A stretch of DNA of 64,000 bases, taken from NCBI RefSeq assembly GCF_002086795.1, contig NZ_MVIM01000001.1, positions 372,001 to 436,000 of the forward strand. The letters run 5' to 3'. The translations under genes and the position numbers were made by a program. Origin of the DNA: Mycolicibacterium tusciae (lineage in GTDB: Bacteria; Actinomycetota; Actinomycetes; Mycobacteriales; Mycobacteriaceae). Below are positions 39,888 through 48,668 of the stretch, in pieces (the stretch's first letter is position 1; each line of letters starts with the position of its first letter). A model generated the notes under the pieces. That model worked only from the letters and a program-made list of their open reading frames with translations, was not told the DNA's origin and did not search any database.

Positions 39888-42578
39888 TCAGCTCCGGCCC
39901 AGTTCGGCACGCAACGCGGCCAGCGCCGCCTCGATCCCCGCCGCACCTTTACCGGAGCCCTGTGCCAGATCGGCCTTGCCACCCCCGCGACCGTTCACCG
40001 GCGTCCCCAACTGCTTCACGAGGTCATTGGCGCTCAGACCCAGGTCCTGCGCCGCCGGATTGACCGCCACCACGTAGGGAACGGAGTCACCGTCGCCTTC
40101 GGCGATCAACGCGACGACCGCGGGGTCACCGCCCAGCTTGCCCTTGATGTCGCCGACGAGCGTCCGCAGATCCGCCGCCGACATTCCGCCGGCCATCCGC
40201 TGCGCCACGAGGTGGACCTTACCGACCTGTTCGGCACCTGCGGCCGCATTCGCGGCTGCGGCGCGCGCGCTCGCCAGTCGCATCCGGTCGAGTTCCTTCT
40301 CGGCGGCCCGTAGCCGTTCGACGAGATTGGCCACCCGGGCCGGAACCTCGTCCGACGGCACTTTCAGGGATGACGCCAGCCCCGCCATCAGGGCGCGTTC
40401 CTTGGCCAGGTGGCGGAACGAGTCCAAGCCGACGTAAGCCTCGACGCGACGCACGCCGGAGCCGACCGAGGATTCGCCGAGGATCGTGACGGGCCCGATC
40501 TGTGCCGAACTGTTGACGTGGGTGCCGCCGCAGAGTTCCAGCGAGAAGGGGCCGCCGATCTCGACGACCCTGACCTCGTCGGGGTAGGCCTCGCCGAACA
40601 GGGCCATCGCGCCCATCGACTTGGCCTTCTCCAGATCGGTGGTGAAACTGTGCACCTCGAAGTTGGCTTCAACCGCCTCGTTGGTGACTTCTTCGATCTG
40701 GGTCCGCTGGTCCTCGGACAGCGCGCCCTGCCAGTTGAAGTCGAACCGCAGGTAGCCGGGACGGTTCAGCGATCCCGCCTGAACGGCGTTGGGCCCCAAC
40801 ACCTGCCGAAGGGCTGCGTGCACCATGTGGGTTCCGGAATGCCCCTGGGTGGCGCCATGGCGCCACCTCGGGTCGACGGCGGCCACCACAGTGTCGCCCT
40901 CCACGAACTCGCCGGACTCGACGTTGACGCGGTGTGCCCACAGGGTTTTGGCGATCTTCTGCACGTCGGTCACCGCGGCTTTGGCCGCCGCGGACGCGCC
41001 CGCGCCGGTGATCGTGCCCTCGTCGGCGATCTGCCCGCCGGACTCCGCGTAGAAGGGGCTGCGATCGAGAACGAGTTCAACACGGTCGGCGTCGTGCGCT
41101 CCGTGTCCGATGACGGGTACCCGCTTGCCGTCGACGAAGATGCCGAGAATCCTTGCCTCGGTGGTCAACTCGTCGAAACCGGTGAACTCGGTGGGAGCGG
41201 TGTCGACGAGTTCGCGGTATGCCGACAGATCCGAGTGCGCCTGTTTGCGGGCGGCCGCGTCGGCCTTGGCGCGCCGCCGCTGCTCGGCCATCAAACCACG
41301 GAAGCCCTCTTCGTCAACGCTCAAGTCGGCTTCGGCAGCCATCTCCAACGTCAGTTCCAGCGGGAAGCCGTACGTGTCGTGCAGGGTGAATGCGTCGGTT
41401 CCGGAGATCGTTGACTTGCCCGAACGCTTGGTCGTGGCGGCCGCCTCGTCGAACAGCCGGGACCCCGACGCGAGCGTCCGGTTGAACGCGGTCTCCTCCG
41501 CGACGGCGATGCGCTGGATGCGCTCGAAGTCGGTGACCAGTTCCGGATACGACGGGCCCATCGCGTCGCGCACCGTGGTCATCAACTCGGCGACGATGGG
41601 TTGCTCCACACCCAGCAGCTTCGCCGCGCGGATGATCCGGCGCAGCAACCGGCGCAGGACGTATCCGCGGCCCTCGTTTCCGGGGCTGACACCGTCACCG
41701 ATGATGATCGCGGCGGTACGGCTGTGGTCGGCGATGATGCGGTAGCGGACGTCGTCTCCGTGGTTGCCCTGGCCGTACCCCCGTGGGGCGACGGCGGCGA
41801 CCAGGTCGATCACCGGACGCAGCAGATCGGTCTCGTAGACGTTGTCGACATCCTGCAGCAGGCACGCAACCCTCTCGACGCCCATGCCGGTGTCGATGTT
41901 CTTGCGCGGCAGCGGGCCGAGGATCTCGAAGTTCTCCTTCGATGTGCCCTCGCCGCGTTCGTTCTGCATGAACACGAGATTCCAGATCTCGATGTAGCGG
42001 TCCTCGTTGGCCTCGGGCCCGCCCTCGATGCCGTACGCCGGCCCGCGGTCGTAGTAGATCTCCGACGACGGTCCGCACGGTCCGGGGATGCCCATCGACC
42101 AGTAATTGTCGGCCATGCCGCGGCGCTGAATGCGCTCCAGGGGTAGTCCGGCGACTTCCTTCCACAGCCGGATCGCTTCGTCGTCATCGAGATACACGGT
42201 CGCCCAGATTCTTTCGGGGTCCATGCCGTACCCGCCCTGTTCGACGGGGTTCGTCAGCAGGCTCCATGCGAACTCGATGGCGCCCTTTTTGAAGTAGTCG
42301 CCGAAGCTGAAATTGCCCGCCATCTGGAAGAAGGTGTTGTGCCGGGTGGTGATGCCGACCTCGTCGATGTCCGGGGTGCGAATGCACTTCTGAACGCTCA
42401 CCGCGCGATCCCACGGCGGTGTGCGCTGCCCGAGGAAGTAGGGCACGAACTGCACCATGCCGGCGTTGACGAACAGCAGGTTGGGGTCGTCGAGGATCAC
42501 CGAGGCGCTAGGGACCTCGGTATGACCCGCCTTCACGAAATGATCGAGGAAGCGCTTCCTGATCTCGTGTGTCTGCAC
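39888..42578 (-). CDS. alaS: Alanyl-tRNA synthetase
   Basis: Charges tRNA-Ala and edits mischarged Ser/Gly. The 896-residue product has the class II catalytic core ([40 protein letters not shown]), the editing domain with zinc ligands in [19 protein letters not shown] and [14 protein letters not shown], and the C-terminal oligomerisation domain. Length is normal. Start is GTG 42578 with AAGGA about 12 nt upstream. Confidence 0.97.
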   Translation of the reverse strand: MQTHEIRKRFLDHFVKAGHTEVPSASVILDDPNLLFVNAGMVQFVPYFLGQRTPPWDRAVSVQKCIRTPDIDEVGITTRHNTFFQMAGNFSFGDYFKKGAIEFAWSLLTNPVEQGGYGMDPERIWATVYLDDDEAIRLWKEVAGLPLERIQRRGMADNYWSMGIPGPCGPSSEIYYDRGPAYGIEGGPEANEDRYIEIWNLVFMQNERGEGTSKENFEILGPLPRKNIDTGMGVERVACLLQDVDNVYETDLLRPVIDLVAAVAPRGYGQGNHGDDVRYRIIADHSRTAAIIIGDGVSPGNEGRGYVLRRLLRRIIRAAKLLGVEQPIVAELMTTVRDAMGPSYPELVTDFERIQRIAVAEETAFNRTLASGSRLFDEAAATTKRSGKSTISGTDAFTLHDTYGFPLELTLEMAAEADLSVDEEGFRGLMAEQRRRAKADAAARKQAHSDLSAYRELVDTAPTEFTGFDELTTEARILGIFVDGKRVPVIGHGAHDADRVELVLDRSPFYAESGGQIADEGTITGAGASAAAKAAVTDVQKIAKTLWAHRVNVESGEFVEGDTVVAAVDPRWRHGATQGHSGTHMVHAALRQVLGPNAVQAGSLNRPGYLRFDFNWQGALSEDQRTQIEEVTNEAVEANFEVHSFTTDLEKAKSMGAMALFGEAYPDEVRVVEIGGPFSLELCGGTHVNSSAQIGPVTILGESSVGSGVRRVEAYVGLDSFRHLAKERALMAGLASSLKVPSDEVPARVANLVERLRAAEKELDRMRLASARAAAANAAAGAEQVGKVHLVAQRMAGGMSAADLRTLVGDIKGKLGGDPAVVALIAEGDGDSVPYVVAVNPAAQDLGLSANDLVKQLGTPVNGRGGGKADLAQGSGKGAAGIEAALAALRAELGRS

Positions 42579-42682
42579 GTTCTTTGTGTTCCTTGTTCTA
42601 TGGGTGGCTTCCGCAATTACCTGCGACTATTCGACCGCACCACAGTACCGGTCGCAGTTGTGGCGCCTGAAAGGCCAACGAA

Positions 42683-42704
42683 CCGGCACCGCGTCAGGTG
42701 CCGG
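42683..42704 (-). terminator. Hairpin terminator after the YjbQ gene
   Basis: Perfect 8-bp stem CCGGCACC / GGTGCCGG with a 6-nt loop, beginning immediately after the YjbQ-family stop codon at 42705. The following sequence is only weakly U-rich, as usual in mycobacteria. It separates this gene from alaS. Confidence 0.6.
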
Positions 42705-43106
42705 CTATGCACCGATAAAGCTCAACCGAACCTTGCGCTGCGGATTGTCGCTGTTCAGATCCACCAGCACGACACTCTGCCAGGTGCCGAGCAGCGGCTT
42801 TCCACCCTGCACGGGCACCGTCACCGATGGCGAGACCAGCGCGGGCAGCACATGGTCGGCGCCGTGCCCCGGGGCGCCGTGGGCGTGGCGATAGCGGTCA
42901 TCGCGAGGCAGCAGGCGTTCCAGCGTGTCCAGCAGGTCGTCATCGGACCCGGCACCGGTCTCGATGATCGCGATACCCGCCGTCGCGTGTGGGACGAAGA
43001 CATTGCACAGACCGTCTTGGTGCGCACTGCAGAACGAGCGCACGTCATCGGTGAGGTCGACGATGCGGCGCCGGGCGGTGTCGATATCCAGTACATCCGT
43101 GTCCAC
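42705..43106 (-). CDS. YjbQ/UPF0047 family protein
   Basis: Small beta-barrel protein family for which secondary thiamine-phosphate synthase activity has been reported in some members; physiological role uncertain. The 133-residue product has the conserved metal-site residues in FVPHATAGIAIIETGAGSDD and HAHGAPGHGADHVLPALVSP, then GTWQSVVLVDLNSDNPQRK. Start GTG 43106 has TAGGCT 7 nt upstream and no Shine-Dalgarno sequence. Conserved position upstream of alaS. Confidence 0.9.
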   Translation of the reverse strand: MDTDVLDIDTARRRIVDLTDDVRSFCSAHQDGLCNVFVPHATAGIAIIETGAGSDDDLLDTLERLLPRDDRYRHAHGAPGHGADHVLPALVSPSVTVPVQGGKPLLGTWQSVVLVDLNSDNPQRKVRLSFIGA

Positions 43107-43113
43107 GTCGTCG

Positions 43114-43119
43114 AGCCTA
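43114..43119 (-). promoter_or_regulatory. -10 element of leaderless YjbQ gene
   Basis: TAGGCT on the minus strand, exactly 7 nt before GTG 43106. Confidence 0.55.
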
Positions 43120-43146
43120 CGAGCAATCGGTCGGATTGACGCGAGC

Positions 43147-43172
43147 GTTTATTACGCCGGAGGCGCGGGTAT
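43147..43172 (+). promoter_or_regulatory. SigF-type promoter for the GlsB/YeaQ stress gene
   Basis: GTTT (43147-43150), 16-nt spacer, GGGTAT (43167-43172): an exact fit to the mycobacterial SigF consensus GTTT-N15-17-GGGTAY. Transcription would start near 43179, leaving a leader of about 50 nt with GGAGG before GTG 43229. A partial SigA-like TTGACC lies at about 43179 and could be a second promoter. Confidence 0.75.
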
Positions 43173-43228
43173 CGCTGCTTGACCAGGGTGATCTACGAAC
43201 GCCCTAGCCACTAGACATTGGAGGCATC

Positions 43229-43537
43229 GTGACCGTCACCGGCATCATCACCGCAATTCTCATCGGCATCGTCATCGGCGTACTGGCCAGGCTGCTGCTA
43301 CCGGGTAAGCAGCCCATTGGGATGCTCGTCACGATCCTGGTCGGCATCGTCGCCGCGTTAATCGGCACTTGGCTTGCCCAGGCGATTGGCATCTCAACCG
43401 CAACGCCCGGCGTCGACTGGGGGGAGCTGCTCGTTCAGCTCGTCGTGGCCGTGATCGGAGTGGCGCTGGTGTCGGCGCTCATGGGGCGTCGCCGCACCGG
43501 CCTGACGGGCCGCCGACGCTCGGGGTTGATGCGCTGA
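43229..43537 (+). CDS. GlsB/YeaQ/YmgE-family stress membrane protein
   Basis: The 102-residue transglycosylase-associated (YeaQ/GlsB) family protein has three hydrophobic glycine-rich helices: IITAILIGIVIGVLARLLLP, MLVTILVGIVAALIGTWLAQ and LLVQLVVAVIGVALVSALMG, ending in a basic tail GRRRTGLTGRRRSGLMR. Members are commonly induced in general stress and stationary phase; the exact role is unknown. GTG 43229 follows GGAGG. The SigF-type promoter upstream and the bidirectional terminator downstream make it a one-gene stress unit. Confidence 0.88.
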   Translation: MTVTGIITAILIGIVIGVLARLLLPGKQPIGMLVTILVGIVAALIGTWLAQAIGISTATPGVDWGELLVQLVVAVIGVALVSALMGRRRTGLTGRRRSGLMR

Positions 43538-43554
43538 CGCGTACCACCCGAATA

Positions 43555-43588
43555 GCGATCCCGGCTGGACCCCTGCAGCCGGGATCGC
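43555..43588. terminator. Bidirectional terminator hairpin
   Basis: GCGATCCCGGCTG at 43555-43567 pairs perfectly with CAGCCGGGATCGC at 43576-43588 (13-bp stem, 8-nt loop). It lies between the convergent GlsB and AHSA1 genes and can end transcription from either side. There is no long U tract. Confidence 0.7.
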
Positions 43589-43600
43589 TCCTTCTCGAGG

Positions 43601-44074
43601 TCAGAGGTTCTTGAGTAGGGCGTCGAGCTTCTCGTAGCCCTCGGTCATTCCGCCTTCCATGCCGGAAGAAAGCAGTGCGTCTCGCGCGTCGGTGTTGGGG
43701 CAGATCGATCGGCCCCGCAGCCGGGAGCGGCCGTTGCCGAGGTCCTCGAACCACATGTACTCGATGTTCACCATGTCCGGCGCACCCTCGAATTCGAAGG
43801 TCTGCAGGATGAACTCGTTGTCCCGCACGGTGTGGAACGTGCCGTTGAAACCGAACGTCCCTTCGTCGTTTGAGTGCGTATAGCGGTAACCGCCATGGCT
43901 TTTGAAGACCCACTCGCTGATCTCCATCTCCAGACCATGCGGACCGAGCCACTGCTTCATCAGCTCGGACTCGGCATGCGCCCGGAACAGCGCTTCGACC
44001 GGAGCGTCGAACTCGCGGGTGAACTCCATGGCCAGAGTGTCGACCGGGGCGTTGAGGTCCAATGCGTTAGTCAT
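43601..44074 (-). CDS. SRPBCC/AHSA1-family protein
   Basis: The 157-residue product has the START-like fold pattern of AHSA1 proteins: DAPVEALFRAHAESELMKQW, GPHGLEMEISEWVFKSHGGYR, and the C-terminal helix GMTEGYEKLDALLKNL. Such proteins are usually encoded with an ArsR-type repressor, as here: ATG 44074 overlaps the ArsR stop by 4 nt. The ligand and function are unknown; it probably binds a hydrophobic small molecule. Confidence 0.85.
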   Translation of the reverse strand: MTNALDLNAPVDTLAMEFTREFDAPVEALFRAHAESELMKQWLGPHGLEMEISEWVFKSHGGYRYTHSNDEGTFGFNGTFHTVRDNEFILQTFEFEGAPDMVNIEYMWFEDLGNGRSRLRGRSICPNTDARDALLSSGMEGGMTEGYEKLDALLKNL

Positions 44075-44433
44075 TTGGTGCGTCCTTTCTCCTGGGTGTC
44101 GGTCATGCCGGCCAGCAAGGCGTCCAGCCGGCGGTAACTGCGTTCGGCGTCAAGCCGATATCGGTCGATCCATGCGGTCAGCCGCTCCAGCGCGGCGGCG
44201 TCGAGGTGAACCGGCCGTCGCTGTGCGTCGCGGGTCCGCGTGACGAGACCCGCATGCTCGAGCACCTGAATGTGCTTGGACACCGCCTGTTTGGTGATGT
44301 CGAACGGTGCGGCCAGCTCGTTGACCGTGGCCGGCCCCCTGGACAGCCGCGCGACGATCGCACGTCGAACCGGGTCCGCCAGTGCCAGGAAGGCGCGGTC
44401 AAGCTGCGCATCCGCATCGCCATCACTCTCCAT
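44071..44433 (-). CDS. ArsR-family regulator
   Basis: The 120-residue winged-helix repressor has LALADPVRRAIVARLSRGPA and the recognition helix region AAPFDITKQAVSKHIQVLEH, then the wing AGLVTRTRDAQRRPVHLDA. No CxC metal-binding motif is present, so it is not a classic arsenic/zinc sensor but belongs to the group paired with AHSA1 genes. ATG 44433 is used (TTG 44439 adds two residues). Candidate operators lie just upstream. Confidence 0.87.
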   Translation of the reverse strand: MESDGDADAQLDRAFLALADPVRRAIVARLSRGPATVNELAAPFDITKQAVSKHIQVLEHAGLVTRTRDAQRRPVHLDAAALERLTAWIDRYRLDAERSYRRLDALLAGMTDTQEKGRTK

Positions 44434-44452
44434 TATCAACCTTGTATTTGAT

Positions 44453-44474
44453 CAATGCATTGGTTGACTACCAA
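44453..44474. promoter_or_regulatory. Candidate operator for the ArsR regulator
   Basis: Two adjoining palindromes upstream of the arsR start: CAATGCATTG (44453-44462) and TTGGT-tgact-ACCAA (44460-44474). Position suits autoregulation, but which one is used cannot be told from sequence. Confidence 0.4.
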
Positions 44475-44570
44475 CGTAGGACGGTGCGCAGCGGCTGTCA
44501 AGGGCGGTTTCACAACGCTTTCAACGTTGTGCAGAGAACGTGCGAGTAGACCTGCGAAATGTAGAAACCG

Positions 44571-45896
44571 TTAGCGCTTCTTGCGGATGATCGCGCGCAG
44601 CTTGTCCAGGCGCGTCGCGATCTCGCGTTCGGCTCCGTGGGTGGTCGGCCGATAATAGTCGACTCCGACCAGCTCATCGGGCGAATACTGCTGGGGCACA
44701 ACACCATCGGGATCGTCGTGCGCGTACTTGTAGCCGATCGCGTTGCCCAGTTTCTCGGCGCCGGAGTAATGGCCGTCGCGCAGATGGCTCGGCACCTGAC
44801 CGGCCTTGCCGGACCTGATGTCAGCCATCGCGGATCCCAGGGCGGTGGTGACGGCGTTCGACTTCGGTGCGGTCGCCAGGTGAACGGTTGCGTGGGCCAG
44901 CGTGAGCTGCCCCTCCGGCATACCGATGAGCTGCACGGTCTGAGCTGCGGCGACGGCCGTTTGCAGGGCGGTCGGATCGGCCATGCCGATGTCCTCGCTG
45001 GCGAGAATCATGAGTCGTCTGGCAATGAACCGTGGGTCCTCCCCCGCGACGAGCATCCGGGACAGGTAGTGCAGGGCTGCGTCGACGTCGGAGCCGCGGA
45101 CCGATTTGATGAACGCACTGATGACGTCGTAGTGCTGATCGCCGTCGCGGTCATAGCGGACGGCGGCCTTGTCCAGCGATTGCTCGATCACCTCGACTGA
45201 TACGTCTCCGGCCTCGGCAGCGACCTCGAGGGCCGTCAGTGCGCGACGGGCATCGCCCGCGGAGAGCTGCACCAGTAACTCGACGGCATCGTCGGCGACG
45301 GTGACCTTGCCGCCGAGGCCACGGTCGTCGTCGATCGCGCGCCGCACGAGTTGGCGCACCGCGTCGGCGCCGAGCGGCTGCAGTTGCAGGATCAGCGACC
45401 GCGAAAGCAGCGGTGCGACGACGGAGAACGACGGGTTCTCGGTGGTGGCCGCGACCAGCAGCACCACGCGGTTCTCGACAGCGGACAGCAGCGCGTCCTG
45501 TTGGGTCTTGGAGAACCGGTGCACCTCATCGATGAACAGCACGGTCTGCTCACCGTGTGCGGCCGCCCGCCGGGCGGTATCTATGACGGCGCGGACCTCT
45601 TTCACCCCGGCCGACAACGCCGAAAGCGCCTCGAAGCGGCGGCCGGTCGCCCCCGAGATCAGCGATGCGAGTGTCGTCTTACCGGTCCCGGGCGGGCCGT
45701 AGAGAATGACCGAGGCCGCTCCCGAACCCTCGACCATCCGGCGCAGTGGCGAACCCGGCTGCAGCAGGTGGTCCTGTCCGACAACCTCGTCGAGGGTGGC
45801 GGGCCGCATCCGCACCGCAAGCGGGGTGGACGCGCCGACGGGGGCCACTCCCGGCGACCGCTCCTCGCCGGGCACGTCAAACAGACCGTCGGCCAC
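44571..45896 (-). CDS. rarA: Replication-associated recombination protein RarA (MgsA)
   Basis: AAA+ ATPase acting at stalled replication forks. The 441-residue product has Walker [12 protein letters not shown] near residues 67-77, Walker [13 protein letters not shown], sensor 1 [12 protein letters not shown], and the C-terminal tetramerisation domain ([31 protein letters not shown]). GTG 45896 is used; the nearest hexamer TAAGCA is not a good -10. Usual mycobacterial position upstream of alaS. Confidence 0.95.
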   Translation of the reverse strand: MADGLFDVPGEERSPGVAPVGASTPLAVRMRPATLDEVVGQDHLLQPGSPLRRMVEGSGAASVILYGPPGTGKTTLASLISGATGRRFEALSALSAGVKEVRAVIDTARRAAAHGEQTVLFIDEVHRFSKTQQDALLSAVENRVVLLVAATTENPSFSVVAPLLSRSLILQLQPLGADAVRQLVRRAIDDDRGLGGKVTVADDAVELLVQLSAGDARRALTALEVAAEAGDVSVEVIEQSLDKAAVRYDRDGDQHYDVISAFIKSVRGSDVDAALHYLSRMLVAGEDPRFIARRLMILASEDIGMADPTALQTAVAAAQTVQLIGMPEGQLTLAHATVHLATAPKSNAVTTALGSAMADIRSGKAGQVPSHLRDGHYSGAEKLGNAIGYKYAHDDPDGVVPQQYSPDELVGVDYYRPTTHGAEREIATRLDKLRAIIRKKR

Positions 45897-45932
45897 GCTC
45901 TCTGCTTACCACGCGGCTATGACGCGATGCGT

Positions 45933-46772
45933 TCACGACTCCGCTGGTTGTGTCACGAAGTCGATCAGTTCCTCGACGCGGCCGATGAGCGCGGGCTCGA
46001 GGTCGTTCCAGTCGCGCACGCGGCCCCGGATCCGCTGCCATGCCCTCGCGATGTCGGCCTGCTGGGCGCACGGCCAGCCCAGCTTGTCGCACACGCCCTT
46101 CTTCCAGTCCATCCCCTTGGGGATGACGGGCCACGCCTGCACCCCGATCCGGCCCGGTTTGACCGCTTGCCAGATGTCGATGAAGGGGTGGCCGACCACG
46201 AGCGTGTGCGCGCCGCCGGGTCCGCGGCGGACCGCTTCCGCGATCCGCGCTTCCTTCGAGCCCGCGACGAGATGGTCGACGAGCACACCAAGCCGCCGAC
46301 CGGGTGCCGGCCGGAACTCTTCGACAATCGCGGCGAGATCGTCGATGCCGCCCAGATATTCGACGACGACCCCCTCGACGCGAAGGTCGTCACCCCACAC
46401 CTGCTCGACGAGCTCCGCGTCATGGCGACCCTCGACGTAGATGCGACTCGCCAACGCCACCCTCGCGCGCGCGCCGGCCACCGCCACCGATCCCGACGCG
46501 GTCCGCGACGCCTGCGGTGCGGCGCGCTTCGGCGGCGTCAAAATGACGGGCCGGCCGTCGACGAGATAGCCGGGACCGACCGGAAACGGCTTCTTGCGGC
46601 CGTTGCGATCCTCGAGTTCCATCCGGCCGTATTCGACGCGCATCACCGCGCCGACGAAGCCGGTTTGAGCGTCCTCGACGACCATGCCGATCTCGACCGG
46701 CAGCTCCGCCGAACGGGGTCGTTTCTGGTGCGGATTGGATGCGAGAACATCAGAGCCATAGCGATCAGCCAC
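45933..46772 (-). CDS. DUF3097 protein, possible TOPRIM-like fold
   Basis: Actinobacterial protein of unknown function, 279 residues. The N-terminal part (residues about 20-85) looks like a small beta domain (IGMVVEDAQTGFVGAVMRVE). The central part has ASRIYVEGRHDAELVEQVWG, LGVLVDHLVAGSKEARI and TLVVGHPFIDIWQAVKP. The order Glu-Gly-x-x-Asp-Ala then a hydrophobic strand ending in Asp resembles the TOPRIM metal site of primases and nucleases, which is my inference. GTG 46772 has TACGAT 6 nt upstream and is probably leaderless. Divergent from the ASCH gene. Confidence 0.8.
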   Translation of the reverse strand: MADRYGSDVLASNPHQKRPRSAELPVEIGMVVEDAQTGFVGAVMRVEYGRMELEDRNGRKKPFPVGPGYLVDGRPVILTPPKRAAPQASRTASGSVAVAGARARVALASRIYVEGRHDAELVEQVWGDDLRVEGVVVEYLGGIDDLAAIVEEFRPAPGRRLGVLVDHLVAGSKEARIAEAVRRGPGGAHTLVVGHPFIDIWQAVKPGRIGVQAWPVIPKGMDWKKGVCDKLGWPCAQQADIARAWQRIRGRVRDWNDLEPALIGRVEELIDFVTQPAES

Positions 46773-46778
46773 CGCGTG

Positions 46779-46788
46779 ATCGTAGGGT
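46779..46788. promoter_or_regulatory. Overlapping divergent -10 elements (two leaderless promoters)
   Basis: Plus strand TAGGGT at 46783-46788 lies 7 nt before GTG 46796; minus strand TACGAT at 46784-46779 lies 6 nt before GTG 46772. The two hexamers share two base pairs, so polymerase can occupy only one at a time. The whole intergenic gap is 23 nt. Confidence 0.6.
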
Positions 46789-46795
46789 CAGCACC

Positions 46796-47371
46796 GTGCT
46801 GCTGAACCGCGACACGGCCGAGGGAATCGCTAACGGCAGCATCACACTTGTGCTCCGTCGCTGGGACGCGCCGAGGGTCAAGCCAGGTGGCACACAGCGC
46901 ACCATGGCGGGCACGATTCGCATCGACGACGTCGCCGAATTCCCCGCACGCCACCGGGTGACCGCTGCGCAGGCCCGAGCGGCCGGTTATCCGGATGCCG
47001 CGTCGGCCCAGAATGACCTGGACCGCAGGCAGGCCCGGCACACCTATGCGATCGCGGTCTCCTTCCTGGCACCCGACGAGCGGCCCGCGCTCGCCGCGAA
47101 TGACCGCCTCTCCGCCGACGAAGTCGCCGCGATAACGGCGCGCCTGGACCGCTGGGACGCAGCCACCGAGCCGTGGACGAGGCAGTACCTGCAGTTGATC
47201 GGAGACAACGAGGCCGTCCGCGCACCGGATCTGGCCGACCGCGTCGGGCTGGACGTACCGCGGTTCAAACGCCGCGTCCGCCAACTCAAGGGGCTGGGCC
47301 TGACGGTCAGCCTCGACGTGGGTTACCGCCTATCGGGACGCGGCAGAGCCTTCCTGCGACTGTCGGGGTAA
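46796..47371 (+). CDS. ASCH/PUA-like domain protein
   Basis: The 191-residue product begins LLNRDTAEGIANGSITLVLR and RWDAPRVKPGG, which resembles the RNA-binding-like ASCH domain. The middle has FPARHRVTAAQARAAGYPDA and the C-terminal 60 residues look like a winged helix (APDLADRVGLDVPRFKRRVR, LKGLGLTVSLDVGYRLSGRG). The combination suggests nucleic-acid binding, inferred from fold resemblance only. GTG 46796 is chosen because of the leaderless -10; the open frame to 46739 crosses the divergent gene's start. Confidence 0.75.
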   Translation: MLLNRDTAEGIANGSITLVLRRWDAPRVKPGGTQRTMAGTIRIDDVAEFPARHRVTAAQARAAGYPDAASAQNDLDRRQARHTYAIAVSFLAPDERPALAANDRLSADEVAAITARLDRWDAATEPWTRQYLQLIGDNEAVRAPDLADRVGLDVPRFKRRVRQLKGLGLTVSLDVGYRLSGRGRAFLRLSG

Positions 47372-47384
47372 AGATGAATCCGTG

Positions 47385-48173
47385 ATGGAGCTATCGAAGT
47401 ATGGGCCGTGGGCCGTCGTGGCCGGCGGCTCCGAGGGCGTCGGCGCGGAATTCGCGCGGCAGTTGGCTGCCGCGGGAATCAACCTCGTGCTGATCGCCCG
47501 AAAGCCCGAACCGCTGGCCGAGACCGCGGAAACGTGTCGTGCCCTGGGCGTCGAAGTGCGAACGCTCACTGTGGATTTGGTGTCGGCCGACGCGGTGAGT
47601 CGGATCGCGGATGCCACGTCCGACGTCGAGGTCGGTCTGCTCATCTACAACGCGGGCGCGAACACCTGCAGCGAGCACTTCCTGGATGGTGCGCTGAGCG
47701 ACTTCGGCCGGGTGATCGATCTCAACATCGGCACCATGCTGGCGCTGGTGCAGCACTACGGCAGGCCCATGCGGGATCGCCGCCGTGGCGGCATCCTGAT
47801 GGTCGGCTCGATGGCCGGCTACCTCGGCTCGATGCGGCACACCGTATACGGCGGCGTGAAGGCCTTCGGGCGCATCTTCGCCGAAGGGTTGTGGCTCGAG
47901 CTTCGCGAGTACGGCGTCGACGTGCTGGAGTTGGTGCTCGGAGTCACTCGCACCCCGGCCATGGCGCGCGTCGGGCTGAACTTCGACGTCCCCGGCATGC
48001 GCGTCGCCGACCCGGCGGACGTCGCCCGCGAGGGTCTCGAACAACTCCCCAACGGCCCGATCCATATCGCAGGCGGCAATGGCGACGACGTCGCTCGTCG
48101 AAACGATCCCGACCGCGTGAAAGTGGTTCTCGGTACGCACAAGTTCATGGAAAAACTCATGGGATCCGGTTAG
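47385..48173 (+). CDS. Short-chain dehydrogenase/reductase
   Basis: The 262-residue classical SDR has the cofactor motif AGGSEGVGAEFARQL near residues 13-27, YNAG at about 87-90, catalytic Ser in VGSMAGYLG and YGGVK (YxxxK). An acidic residue is not obvious after strand 2 (LIARKPEPL), and the Arg/Lys there suggests NADP(H). Substrate unknown. ATG 47385 directly follows an alternative GTG 47382. First of three closely spaced genes with an NTF2-like protein and a second SDR, which may form one pathway. Confidence 0.82.
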   Translation: MELSKYGPWAVVAGGSEGVGAEFARQLAAAGINLVLIARKPEPLAETAETCRALGVEVRTLTVDLVSADAVSRIADATSDVEVGLLIYNAGANTCSEHFLDGALSDFGRVIDLNIGTMLALVQHYGRPMRDRRRGGILMVGSMAGYLGSMRHTVYGGVKAFGRIFAEGLWLELREYGVDVLELVLGVTRTPAMARVGLNFDVPGMRVADPADVAREGLEQLPNGPIHIAGGNGDDVARRNDPDRVKVVLGTHKFMEKLMGSG

Positions 48174-48188
48174 CTGAAAGGAATTTCG

Positions 48189-48668
48189 TTGAACGACGAG
48201 CGGGTTTTCGAACTGGAACGACGGCTCGAACGAATCGAGGAAGAGCGCGCGATCGAGCGGTTGATCGCATCGTACGGTCCGCTGGTCGACGCCGGTGAAG
48301 CCGACGCCGCGGCACAGCTGTGGGCCACCGACGGGAGCTACGACGTGGAGGGCTGGTCGATGCGCAGTCGCGAGGACGTGGCGGCCATGGTGCGCTCCGA
48401 CGCCCATCAGGGGCTGATCCACCGGGGCTGCAGTCATTTCCTGGGCCCGGCGGTGGTGACCGTCGATGGCATGGACGCGGTGGCGGTCTGCGAGTCAGTC
48501 CTGCTGGTTCATCGCGGCGAGGGGTTCGTCGTCGCGCGCGCAGGAGTCAACCACTTCCGGCTGCGGCTCATCGACGACCGCTGGCAGATCGTCGAACGCA
48601 CGACGCGGACGCTGGACGGCAAATCGGAGGCACGCGATCTGCTGGCCTCGGGGATCGCAGGCTCATGA
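48189..48668 (+). CDS. NTF2/SnoaL-like protein
   Basis: The 159-residue product has a charged N-terminal helix (VFELERRLERIEEERAIERL) followed by the SnoaL-like motif YGPLVDAGEADAAAQLWATD, the strand GSYDVEGWSMRSREDVAAM and the final RWQIVERTTRTLDG. Relatives include dehydratases and isomerases acting on steroids or polyketides. The start is TTG 48189 after AAAGGAA. Its stop overlaps the next SDR start as ATGA. Confidence 0.8.
   Translation: MNDERVFELERRLERIEEERAIERLIASYGPLVDAGEADAAAQLWATDGSYDVEGWSMRSREDVAAMVRSDAHQGLIHRGCSHFLGPAVVTVDGMDAVAVCESVLLVHRGEGFVVARAGVNHFRLRLIDDRWQIVERTTRTLDGKSEARDLLASGIAGS

Noticed and set aside
40848..40867. Perfect 20-bp palindrome GGTGGCGCCATGGCGCCACC
   Set aside because: It lies inside alaS codons for the conserved zinc-binding editing motif (WRHGATQGH), so coding constraint plus GC bias explains it; a regulatory role is unlikely.
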